From the NCBI GenBank assembly GCA_937928405.1, contig CALFWZ010000003.1, positions 1-59,493 on the forward strand: a DNA stretch of 59,493 bases, in the 5' to 3' direction. Source of the DNA: an uncultured Saprospiraceae bacterium. Lineage in GTDB: Bacteria; Bacteroidota; Bacteroidia; Chitinophagales; Saprospiraceae. Shown in pieces: positions 7,937 to 16,353 of this stretch. Under the pieces are notes generated by a model. It worked only from the letters and a program-made list of their open reading frames with translations, ran no database searches and was not told the origin of the DNA. How positions within the stretch are numbered: position 1 is the first letter of the stretch; the number at the start of each line of letters is the position of its first letter. The position numbers and the translations under genes are program-made.

Positions 7937-8419
7937 CTATATCGGCCATAGCCTTTTGACAGTTTCCCACACAAGTCCAGTCTCAAAACCTTTACGGATC
8001 GCATGTTCGGCGAGTTTACCTCTTCTTTTCCACATATCAGATTCTCGAAGGGTACGATCTTTTTTTTCAAGCACCTCAACTAGCTTTTGATCATAATCAA
8101 ATTCTTCTAGCTCCGCCATTGCTTTTTTAATACAATAAGGAGATATCTTTCGTCGTCGTAATTCTTGTCGGATACGGACGCGACCCCATTTTTTTATTCT
8201 GAATTTTCCTCGAGCGAAAGAACGAGCAAACCGCTCTTCGTTTAGAAAATTATCAGCAATCAATAGAACGATAATATTCTCTAAGTCTTCTCCAAATACT
8301 CCAACTTCCATGATTTTCGCCCTTACCTCACTGTGACAGCGGTCCTGATAAGCACAGTATTTTTGTAATCGTATCAGTGCTTGGGTTTGCGTGAGCGAGA
8401 CTTTGGGATTTTTATCCAA
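7937..8419 (-). CDS. recX: Regulatory protein RecX
   Basis: 160 aa, the usual size of RecX, which binds RecA filaments and limits recombinase activity. Family features are the three-helix repeats: QALIRLQKYCAYQDRCHSEVRAKI, then NFLNEERFARSFARGKFRIKKWGRVRIRQELRRR, whose basic KWG(R)xRIRxEL segment is diagnostic, then ISPYCIKKAMAEL. It is not next to recA here, which is common in Bacteroidota. The start at 8419 leaves a normal N-terminus. Confidence 0.88.
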   Translation of the reverse strand: MDKNPKVSLTQTQALIRLQKYCAYQDRCHSEVRAKIMEVGVFGEDLENIIVLLIADNFLNEERFARSFARGKFRIKKWGRVRIRQELRRRKISPYCIKKAMAELEEFDYDQKLVEVLEKKDRTLRESDMWKRRGKLAEHAIRKGFETGLVWETVKRLWPI

Positions 8420-8581
8420 GAAAATTTATTTTTTATTCAAAAAAAATCGACAAAGAGGTTGACTTTTTCTATTTCTCTTCGTCATAATGACAAATTACGA
8501 ATTTCAATTTGAAGTTATTCAAAAACTTTTTTTAATAACTGATTTTTTTTACAAGTTTTAAACTAAAAAATAATATCTAAA

Positions 8582-9412
8582 ATGACAGACTTATTTGACC
8601 TCGAAAAATTATCCTCTATGGTTACCGATTATGCTCCCAAGGTAATCGGTGCTATTATTACGCTCGTTATTGGTTTTATGATTATCGGCTGGATTGTCGG
8701 TATGGTAAAAAGCATGATGCAAAAAAGAGGCGTCGATCCTACGATCTCTCCCTTTCTAACCTCACTAGTAAGTGTAGGTTTAAAGGTGATGCTCTTATTA
8801 AGTGTGGCAGGAATGTTTGGAATTGAAACAACTTCTTTTGTTGCTATTTTTGGAGCAATGGCCTTCGCAATTGGAATGGCTTTACAAGGAAGTTTGGGAC
8901 ATTTTGCGAGCGGAATTATGATTTTACTTTTTAAGCCTTATAAAGTAGGAGATTTGGTAGATCTAGGTGGTAGTATTGGAGTAGTGGACGAAGTACAAAT
9001 TTTCAATACTATTTTAGTTACTCCTGATAACAAAAAAATTATCGTTCCTAATGGTGTCGTAACCAGCGGGATTATTACTAATATTTCTGGTCAAGGAGAG
9101 ATTAGAGTAGACATGACCTATGGAATTGGATATGATGATGATATTGACCAAGCTCGTGCTATCATCCTTGATGTGGCTAAGCGTTGTCCACAAATTTCAC
9201 AACAAAAACCTGTTGATGTATTTGTCGCTGAACTAGCGGACAGTTCTGTTAACTTCACCGTTCGACCTTGGGCTAAAAGCGAACACTACTGGGATGTATT
9301 TTTCTTTATGCAGGAAAATATTAAAAAAGAATTTGATAAAGCTGGTGTGGGTATTCCATTCCCACAGATGGATCTTCATGTAAAATCAAATTTGCCAGTA
9401 TCTGCTAACTAA
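8582..9412 (+). CDS. Small-conductance mechanosensitive channel, MscS family
   Basis: 276 aa. Three hydrophobic segments (about residues 20-42, 60-82 and 88-115) precede the beta domain. TM3 has the Gly/Ala packing pattern typical of the MscS pore (GAMAFAIGMALQGSLGHFASGIMILLFKPYKVGD). Inner-membrane heptamers of this type release solutes on hypo-osmotic shock. The C-terminal alpha/beta region ends with PFPQMDLHV, standard for short MscS proteins. The gene is monocistronic with a strong terminator 25 bp downstream. Confidence 0.93.
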   Translation: MTDLFDLEKLSSMVTDYAPKVIGAIITLVIGFMIIGWIVGMVKSMMQKRGVDPTISPFLTSLVSVGLKVMLLLSVAGMFGIETTSFVAIFGAMAFAIGMALQGSLGHFASGIMILLFKPYKVGDLVDLGGSIGVVDEVQIFNTILVTPDNKKIIVPNGVVTSGIITNISGQGEIRVDMTYGIGYDDDIDQARAIILDVAKRCPQISQQKPVDVFVAELADSSVNFTVRPWAKSEHYWDVFFFMQENIKKEFDKAGVGIPFPQMDLHVKSNLPVSAN

Positions 9413-9436
9413 TTCATTTCTTATATAAATAGACGT

Positions 9437-9471
9437 AAGCGGTAGCATGTTAATATGCTACCGCTTTTTTG
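9437..9471 (+). terminator. Rho-independent terminator of the mscS-like gene
   Basis: A perfect 12-bp stem (aagcggtagcat / atgctaccgctt) with a 6-nt loop, followed by a T-run. Confidence 0.93.
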
Positions 9472-9512
9472 TACCCGCTTTTTAGAAGAGCGTTAAGAAT
9501 AGTGTATCTCGG

Positions 9513-11882
9513 ATGTATTCCATATATTTGAGTATGCGATTATTTTTTTTGATATACTTTTGTTTATCTGTCTTTTTTCTGGTAGCTCAACCTGAACCCT
9601 GCGTTGACCCACCGACAATGACTTCTTTTTGTAATGAGGCTTGTATTATTTGTGATATCGATGGATTTACTGGTCGTCACAACGCTAATATTGTTGGTCA
9701 GTCTCCACCGGGGTTTGCCGGAGAATGCACTTTCGTTGCACATAATATGCAATGGATTGCTTTTATAGCAGGTAGTACAGACTTATCGGTAAATATGGCG
9801 GTGAGTAATTGTGATCAAGGTTTTGGGTTAGAATTTGGTCTATATGAAAGCATTGATTGTCAGAATTTTCGTCGTATTTCTAATTGTTTCGGAGGCGCAG
9901 CGGGGATTATTGCTGCTGGTCAGAGTGGAACAATTACTAATAGCGAACCACTAATCATCGGACAGTATTATTATATTGTCATGGATGGTGGATTTGGGGA
10001 TAATTGTGATTGGACTTTTACTGTTCTTTCAGGTAGTACCAGTTTGTTGCCTATTGAGGAGAGTGGCGAAATTCTTGGTCCAGCAATCGCTTGCGCTGAT
10101 TTTCCGTTAACCTATTCCGTTGATGCACCCGTCGGAGCTACAGAATTTTATTGGACTTTGGATGGAGCGGCCGCAGGAGATAGTAGCCAAACCACAGAAA
10201 TCGTCTTTCCGTCACCTGGTTCTTATAATCTTTGTGTTACTTCGGCGAATCGTTGTGATGAGGGACCTCCTTCTTGTAGAGATATTTTAGTCGAAATAGT
10301 ACCACCAACTAATTTGATAGAAATTGTTTGTGAAGGAGAATGCTTTCCTGTTGCGGATACCTTAGTTTGTGAAACTGGCCTTTATAATTTTATCTTGCAA
10401 AACCAGGCCGGATGTGATAGTCTGGTAATCCTTAATCTGACCGAACAGCCCACGCCTGTTTCAGTGCTGGATGTATTCCTTTGTACGGAAGACACCTTTT
10501 TTATTGGAAATATTCCCTTCGTGGAAACTGGAATCTATCAAGAGACTTTGCCTTCCTTTCAAGAATGTGATAGCATCGTTAATTTGGATTTACAGATACT
10601 TATTTGTGAAATCTTATCGAGTGCAGCAGTTAAAAACGTAGATTGTCATGGAGAAGCTAACGGACATATTGATTTTTCAGTGACGATGGGAACACCACCA
10701 TTCAGCTACTTATGGGAACAGCTTGACGGCTCCTCAATTGGTGGGGGCAGTATTGATGACTTAAATATTAATCAATCGATAAATGGCCTCTCGGCAGGGA
10801 CTTATAATATATCAATTGCAGACGGATTTGGTAATTTTAGTTTTATTGTTAAAAGGGTAATGCAGCCAGAACCCCTGACAATAGATTTGATACCAATTGA
10901 CCAAAATGGTTTCGGTGTTTCCTGCCCAGAAGCCACCGATGGTAGCATTACAGCAAATGTGATGGGAGGGAATGGTGGATATGATTATGCTTGGGATAAC
11001 GGAAGAACCAACTCCATGATAGAACAGCTTAGCCCAGGCGATTACGCAGTACTTGTAACAGATAATAAAGGATGCACGATATCCGAAAGTCTAACATTAG
11101 ATGCACCAACCCCAGTGATGATTGCCGCTGAATTTTTGGGGCCGGATTGTTCTGGATCTGCTTCTGGGATTATTGACATCACTCAGGCTTCCGGAGGAAC
11201 TGGCGTTTATCAGTATGCGCTAAATGGTAATCCTCCTACTAACGAAATACCGTTCATCAATTTATCAGCAGGGATTTACGAGTTACTAACCACTGACGAA
11301 AACGGTTGTTCCACTACGATCACAGGTACATTGATGGCAGCTGAAATACCTTTGATAGATTTAGGCGAAAGCCAGACGATAAATTTGGGAACCGAAATTG
11401 AATTAACCCCTTCCATTAATGATATTGAAATCGATACTTTTTTATGGACGACCACCACAGAATTTGACTGCGAGGTTTGCTTAAATCCAAGTACCGTTCC
11501 ACTCAATGATAGCTTTTATCAATTGGAAGTGATCTCTGCTGATGGCTGTAGTAGAAAAGATGCTGTTGCTGTTTCGGTGATAAAACGTAGAGAATTTTAT
11601 GTGCCAAATGCCTTTAGTCCCAATGCCGACGGTCGGAATGATTATTTTACGATTTATGGTGGAGTAGAAGTCGAGTCTATTCTTTCTCTTACGATTTTCA
11701 ACCGATGGGGTGGTGTTTTTTATGAAGGCAATAATCTCAGACCAAGCGATGAGTTACAGGGCTGGAACGGACAGGTCAAAGGCGAAGATGCTGAACAAGG
11801 CGTCTATGTTTGGATGGCACAAATACGCTTTATTGATGGCGTTGTCTTGGACTATGGTGGAGATATTTCTTTGCTACGATAA
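9513..11882 (+). CDS. T9SS cargo with SprB-like repeats and gliding-motility-type C-terminal domain
   Basis: 789 aa surface or secreted protein. A signal peptide ends near FFLVAQ; an internal ATG at 9534 gives a more compact signal and may be the true start. The N-terminal half is Cys-rich with small beta domains. Residues about 370-620 contain three SprB-like repeats, each with a D(C)xG...DGSI / G..Y.Y.W...G / LSAG.Y / D..GC pattern. The C-terminal domain begins FYVPNAFSPNADGRNDYF and includes FNRWGGVFYEG, the CHU_C/type B sorting signature of type IX secretion. Such proteins are exported and attached to the surface, often for gliding or adhesion. The binding target is unknown. Confidence 0.9.
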   Translation: MYSIYLSMRLFFLIYFCLSVFFLVAQPEPCVDPPTMTSFCNEACIICDIDGFTGRHNANIVGQSPPGFAGECTFVAHNMQWIAFIAGSTDLSVNMAVSNCDQGFGLEFGLYESIDCQNFRRISNCFGGAAGIIAAGQSGTITNSEPLIIGQYYYIVMDGGFGDNCDWTFTVLSGSTSLLPIEESGEILGPAIACADFPLTYSVDAPVGATEFYWTLDGAAAGDSSQTTEIVFPSPGSYNLCVTSANRCDEGPPSCRDILVEIVPPTNLIEIVCEGECFPVADTLVCETGLYNFILQNQAGCDSLVILNLTEQPTPVSVLDVFLCTEDTFFIGNIPFVETGIYQETLPSFQECDSIVNLDLQILICEILSSAAVKNVDCHGEANGHIDFSVTMGTPPFSYLWEQLDGSSIGGGSIDDLNINQSINGLSAGTYNISIADGFGNFSFIVKRVMQPEPLTIDLIPIDQNGFGVSCPEATDGSITANVMGGNGGYDYAWDNGRTNSMIEQLSPGDYAVLVTDNKGCTISESLTLDAPTPVMIAAEFLGPDCSGSASGIIDITQASGGTGVYQYALNGNPPTNEIPFINLSAGIYELLTTDENGCSTTITGTLMAAEIPLIDLGESQTINLGTEIELTPSINDIEIDTFLWTTTTEFDCEVCLNPSTVPLNDSFYQLEVISADGCSRKDAVAVSVIKRREFYVPNAFSPNADGRNDYFTIYGGVEVESILSLTIFNRWGGVFYEGNNLRPSDELQGWNGQVKGEDAEQGVYVWMAQIRFIDGVVLDYGGDISLLR

Positions 11883-11895
11883 TTTAAAAAATAAA

Positions 11896-13038
11896 TCACA
11901 TCGCTCTTAATAACTTCCCTGCCGCTGCCAGAGTTTCTTCCTTTTTTGCAAAACAAAAACGGACTACTTGCTCATCTCGACCACTGCTATAAAATGGAGA
12001 AACGGGAATGACTGCCACACCAACTTCCGTTGTTAAATATTTAGCAAATTCAGTATCGGGTAAATCACTGACGGCACTATAGTCATACAATTGAAAATAA
12101 GAACCTTCAGAAGACAATGGTTTTAACGAACTACCCATTAATTCATGATGGAAAAAATCTCTTTTTTGTTGATAAAAATCAGGCAGTTGTTGGTAAGTAG
12201 TAGGATCTTCTAAAAAATCGGCAATCCCATATTGTACAAAAGAATTGCAGGAAAATACATTGAATTGATGTACCTTTCTAAACTCACGCATGAGTGATGC
12301 TGGTCCTACACAATAACCCATTTTCCAACCCGTGCTATGAAAGGTTTTTCCAAAAGAATAGACGAGCAAACTTCGTTTAAATAATTCCGGAAACCGTAAA
12401 ACACTTTGATGCAATTGTCCATCGTAGATAAGATGTTCATAGACTTCATCACACAAAACTAGGATGTCGGTCCCTTTAGTGAGTCGTTCTAACGTCTGCA
12501 TATCTGCTGCACTTCTGACTTTACCAATTGGATTGTGTGGCGTGTTGATGATGATCATTTTTGTTTTTTCAGAAATCAGTTTTTCAAACTGCTGCCAATC
12601 AATCTGATAATCGGGACCGTGGAGTTCATAAATAACAGGCACTCCACCAGCTAGCTCAATCGAGGGTCGGTAAGAATCGTAGGCTGGCTCAATGAGGATC
12701 ACTTCATCACCCGCATGGACAAAGGCGGTAATGGCCGTAAACAAAGCCTGGGTTGCACCGGCAGTAATCGTAATTTCTGTATCTGGATTTATTTTCGTGT
12801 GGTAAGATTGTTCCATTTTTTTGGCTAGTCGCGCTCTCAATAAAGGGACTCCAGGCATTGGTACATATTGATTTTTTCCATTTTTTAAATGAAAATTTAC
12901 CCGATCTTGTAATGCTTCTGGACAGTCAAAATCTGGAAACCCTTGTGAGAGATTAATTGCCCCATGCTGATTGGCCAAGGCGGCCATAACCGAAAAAATA
13001 GTGGTGCCAACAGTCGGAAGTTTCGAATGAATATTCAT
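11896..13038 (-). CDS. PLP-dependent aminotransferase, methionine aminotransferase (YbdL/kynurenine aminotransferase) type
   Basis: 380 aa, fold type I class I/II aminotransferase. The PLP lysine is K231 in SFGKTFHSTGWKMGY; this SFGKT(F/Y)H.TGWK form is typical of methionine/kynurenine-type enzymes rather than aspartate aminotransferases. Other hallmarks are the N-terminal INLSQGFPDFDCP, NTPHNPIGK (residues 165-173) and CDEVYEHL. The probable reaction is transamination of Met, Phe or related amino acids with 2-oxo acids, perhaps in methionine salvage. It is cytoplasmic. It converges with the T9SS cargo gene across 13 bp and sits 45 bp downstream of the TonB-receptor gene start-to-stop junction on the same strand. 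Confidence 0.87.
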   Translation of the reverse strand: MNIHSKLPTVGTTIFSVMAALANQHGAINLSQGFPDFDCPEALQDRVNFHLKNGKNQYVPMPGVPLLRARLAKKMEQSYHTKINPDTEITITAGATQALFTAITAFVHAGDEVILIEPAYDSYRPSIELAGGVPVIYELHGPDYQIDWQQFEKLISEKTKMIIINTPHNPIGKVRSAADMQTLERLTKGTDILVLCDEVYEHLIYDGQLHQSVLRFPELFKRSLLVYSFGKTFHSTGWKMGYCVGPASLMREFRKVHQFNVFSCNSFVQYGIADFLEDPTTYQQLPDFYQQKRDFFHHELMGSSLKPLSSEGSYFQLYDYSAVSDLPDTEFAKYLTTEVGVAVIPVSPFYSSGRDEQVVRFCFAKKEETLAAAGKLLRAM

Positions 13039-13083
13039 CTAGGATATTTTAAACAGGTTCTGTATTAGTAGGCCATTATTAAA

Positions 13084-15927
13084 TTAAAATCCGTAGCCTA
13101 CTTTAAGCACGACCGTTCTGGGTAAAACAGGCACGACAATAAAACTCGCATCTGGATTTTCCGCTATAAATTCTGGGGTAGCCGAGTTGGAACTACTTCC
13201 AAATTCATTAAGCCCAAAAGAGTACATTAAGCCGGTGCTATTAAATAAGTTATTGCAAACCAAAGCCACCGAAACTTGTTTAGAAAGTTGACCACTTATC
13301 CCCGCCCGAAACATACTAAACCCAGGGAGTTGATGAGCGTTGGCTACATTGGCTTGGCGTTTTCCGAGATAGCGCCAAGAAGTAAAAATCTGGTATTTAC
13401 CAATTTGATAATTGGGAATAAATTCGAAAGTTAATTTTGGTTGATGAGCTAGTTCGTTACCGGAATAATCTAGGACTTGGTCATCATCTGTTTCAAAACT
13501 ACCCGCTGTATCGTACACGGTAAATTTGGTGGCAGTTGCTTTTTGTAAGTTTGTTAAAAAACGAAAACTCAAAGCAGGTAGTGGTTGCCAGTCAGCTTCT
13601 AATTCTAAACCAATGGTCGTCGTTTTATTGATTTGTTCAGGTGTAAAAAAAATACCTGCCATGCCAGACTGGTCAAAAACAAATTCTGAAAATCCTACAT
13701 TATCCAATTGACTCCAAAAGCCAGTGGCAAAAATATTGAGGGTTTGATTTTGTTGTTTAAAACCTAGTTCCGCCTGTGTGATTTCTTGAATTCTTCCTTC
13801 TTGGTCAACGGGTAGATTTTCAAAATTATTAAAATAATAATTTAGCTCAGGAGCTTTATTGCTACGAGTAAATCGTCCAAAGATGGCGCGTTGCGCGTCG
13901 AGTTTATAGTTAACTCCTAACGAAAAATTGAGATAGGCATAATCAAAATCAAAAGAATCTTGCACTAGTTCAGGAACTAAGGTGAAGTTATCATAAGCAG
14001 TATTCAAGTCTTCGTCCTGGCCGCCTTGTATGACTGTTGGATTGCTCCGATCTTTAATTCCAGTATGGTTGATATATTCAAATCCAGCACCAATATCCAA
14101 ACTTAAAGCAGGGGTAACTTGCCAAGTATCACTGGCTGATAATTGTACTTGTGCAACGTCTGCCAGCGCATTATTGTAAAAAAGTCCTCCGTAATTAGCG
14201 ATCCCATTTTCGTCAGAAAGTTGAATTACGTCTGTGCCCGGATTTTCAAGTGTGACTTGGAGCATCTGCGGTTCATTTTCAAAAGTAGCATATGCAAAAC
14301 TTCCTTGCGTAAAAGAGTTAACTGCGGAGTGACCGGCAAATAGACTGACATTTAAACGATGGTCGGTCCAATGTTTTTTTAGATTTACTTTATACATCAC
14401 ATCAGTTACCTTGTCTAATTTATGCCAGAGTGCCGTTCCGAGTACGGCGTCGTTAGGAAGTCGGTCGTCCGTCAAGTATTCAAAAAAAGGAGGTTCTCCA
14501 TTAAAAATATTAAGGGCTCCCAAATTGTTGACGCTGGCCCTACTTTCACCAGTAGATGGATCGCGAAAAACAACTTGTCCAAATGAATCAAAATCATTTC
14601 CTAGAAAGTAAGTAATAAAATTATCAAGTCCAAGTCGAACACTAGAAATGGTATTTTGCCAGTTGGCAGATTTTGAACTAACCTTAAAACGATTTTCCAT
14701 AATCCAACCTGATTTTAGTTGATTGGTCAAATAAAAACCAGCAGCAAAATCTTTGGTACGAACACCGTTGGCCGTATTAAAGGGACGAGTCTGTGGATTT
14801 TCTTCTGTGAATCTTGCTCGTGGATCAGGTAGTTTAGCAGAAACTTCAGGTAGGAGGACTGCTGATGTATTAAAGTTTTGACCGAAGGCAGGTTGTGGAT
14901 TTTTCCAATCCGTGGCGGCCAATCCCAGATAACGATTGGTTTGATCATTTAAATATTTGACATAAAAATTAAGTTGTCCTTCTCGGTAGGTTTTAGAAAC
15001 ATTGGCTTTGAGTTGTCCACCTTTGGCCCACGGATAATCTGTATTGCGAGGACCTTGGTCGTAACGATAAAATCCACCGAGATTATACGTCCAATTACCT
15101 TTGCCGATTGGGCCACTAAAGTTTCCATCTAGTCGACCTAGAAAATTATTATCTCCTTGTAAACCTACGGTTGTTTCCAGTTCGTTTTGTCGGTTGGAAT
15201 TTCCTTTTTTAGTAATAAAATTAAAAATTCCACCCGGTGCATTGATGCCCGTAATGGCGGCACTACCGCCACGAATGGCTTCCACCCGTTGAGTTGTCAG
15301 ATCTGTCCGGTGAAATAAATCAGGACCATAATAAGCGTATTGCACCAAGGTGACGGGTAGGCCATCTTCTTGTAATGAAACATAATACCAGCCAAGATCG
15401 TCTTCTGCGGAGGAAGCCACTCCGCGGGTATAAACACGGGTATAAATTTCGCCAGCACTGGCATCTACAAAAACGCCAGGAATGGCTTTTAATAGGTCAG
15501 CAGTACCGCGTGCGTTACGGATGCTGATGTCTTTAGTTGATAGCGTAGTGATCGAAACGGGTGCGTCGAATTTTCTGTCTGCTTGGTAAGTACCTGTGAC
15601 GACGACGCTCTGTAAATCGAGTGGATCGGGAGTAAGTATCAGATCGAGTACTAGATCTGTACCATTCAACTTAAGAGTGTCGGTACGAGTGGCGTAGCCG
15701 ATCTGTTGAATCTCTAATATTTGCGTTCCTTGCGGTAAATTTTTAATAAAAAATTTACCTTCCGAATCTGAAATAGTAGCCGTACTACTACCTTGTAATT
15801 GTACTAGGACATTTTCAATTCCTTCACCGTCTTGATTGGTAATAGTTCCAGAAACAGTCTGGGCGGTAAGCTGGAAATGGACGATCCATAACAAGCAAAT
15901 GAGCAGTAACTGATTCGTTCTGTGCAT
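13084..15927 (-). CDS. TonB-dependent outer-membrane receptor (FecA/siderophore-like)
   Basis: 947 aa. A signal peptide ends at QLTAQ, followed by a carboxypeptidase-regulatory-like beta domain (about 23-110; SGTITNQDGEGIENVLVQL), a TonB plug (about 120-240; ISIRNARGTADLLKAIPGVF, then VEAIRGGSAAITGINAPGG) and a 22-strand barrel ending in an aromatic residue (KVGYGF). There is no SusD-like partner next to it, so import of a siderophore, iron complex or other small ligand is more likely than polysaccharide uptake; the substrate is unknown. It reads away from a 425-bp region shared with the DUF3857 operon. Confidence 0.9.
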   Translation of the reverse strand: MHRTNQLLLICLLWIVHFQLTAQTVSGTITNQDGEGIENVLVQLQGSSTATISDSEGKFFIKNLPQGTQILEIQQIGYATRTDTLKLNGTDLVLDLILTPDPLDLQSVVVTGTYQADRKFDAPVSITTLSTKDISIRNARGTADLLKAIPGVFVDASAGEIYTRVYTRGVASSAEDDLGWYYVSLQEDGLPVTLVQYAYYGPDLFHRTDLTTQRVEAIRGGSAAITGINAPGGIFNFITKKGNSNRQNELETTVGLQGDNNFLGRLDGNFSGPIGKGNWTYNLGGFYRYDQGPRNTDYPWAKGGQLKANVSKTYREGQLNFYVKYLNDQTNRYLGLAATDWKNPQPAFGQNFNTSAVLLPEVSAKLPDPRARFTEENPQTRPFNTANGVRTKDFAAGFYLTNQLKSGWIMENRFKVSSKSANWQNTISSVRLGLDNFITYFLGNDFDSFGQVVFRDPSTGESRASVNNLGALNIFNGEPPFFEYLTDDRLPNDAVLGTALWHKLDKVTDVMYKVNLKKHWTDHRLNVSLFAGHSAVNSFTQGSFAYATFENEPQMLQVTLENPGTDVIQLSDENGIANYGGLFYNNALADVAQVQLSASDTWQVTPALSLDIGAGFEYINHTGIKDRSNPTVIQGGQDEDLNTAYDNFTLVPELVQDSFDFDYAYLNFSLGVNYKLDAQRAIFGRFTRSNKAPELNYYFNNFENLPVDQEGRIQEITQAELGFKQQNQTLNIFATGFWSQLDNVGFSEFVFDQSGMAGIFFTPEQINKTTTIGLELEADWQPLPALSFRFLTNLQKATATKFTVYDTAGSFETDDDQVLDYSGNELAHQPKLTFEFIPNYQIGKYQIFTSWRYLGKRQANVANAHQLPGFSMFRAGISGQLSKQVSVALVCNNLFNSTGLMYSFGLNEFGSSSNSATPEFIAENPDASFIVVPVLPRTVVLKVGYGF

Positions 15928-16353
15928 TAAATTTACTTTAAATTGATAAAATTTTACAAGATACGTAAACTAGGGGAAACAGAAGGTGATTAGGGAGGGA
16001 ATTCTCTGGTAAAAAGAATAGGGAAGGAGGCTGATATTTTTGATTTGTTCTTTTGAAAAGCTGAATTATTGTGTAGAGCGGTTTTTGTTGAATGATTTTG
16101 TTAAGAAATAAGTAAATTTTTTTTTCTTAATAAATAATAGTTAATTTTATTTTTTGCATTTGAATACACTGTGTATTAAGTTGCTTTATTTTTTGAGTAG
16201 ATTATTTTTGGGGAGTACGAGTCTAATATTTTTGAAAGTAGCCGTAGCTATTTGATGAAATTTAGACGAAGTAATCGCCAAAAAGAAGCATTCTAAAATT
16301 TAAATGAATTTATTACACAGTGTATTTAATATTTTATAACGTTAATTTTTTTG
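15928..16353. promoter_or_regulatory. Divergent intergenic region with two TACAC-N-GTGTA palindromes
   Basis: A 426-bp AT-rich region between the TonB-receptor gene and the DUF3857 gene. A perfect 7-1-7 palindrome (aatacac t gtgtatt) is at 16163-16177. A second copy with one mismatched pair (attacac a gtgtatt) is at 16312-16326, about 28 bp before the ATG at 16354. The shared core and the position close to a start codon suggest an operator for a dimeric regulator. No other gene or RNA was recognised here. Confidence 0.5.

Noticed and set aside
7846..8079. 77-aa minus-strand frame
   Set aside because: Mostly a shadow of recX in another frame with no start context or domain.
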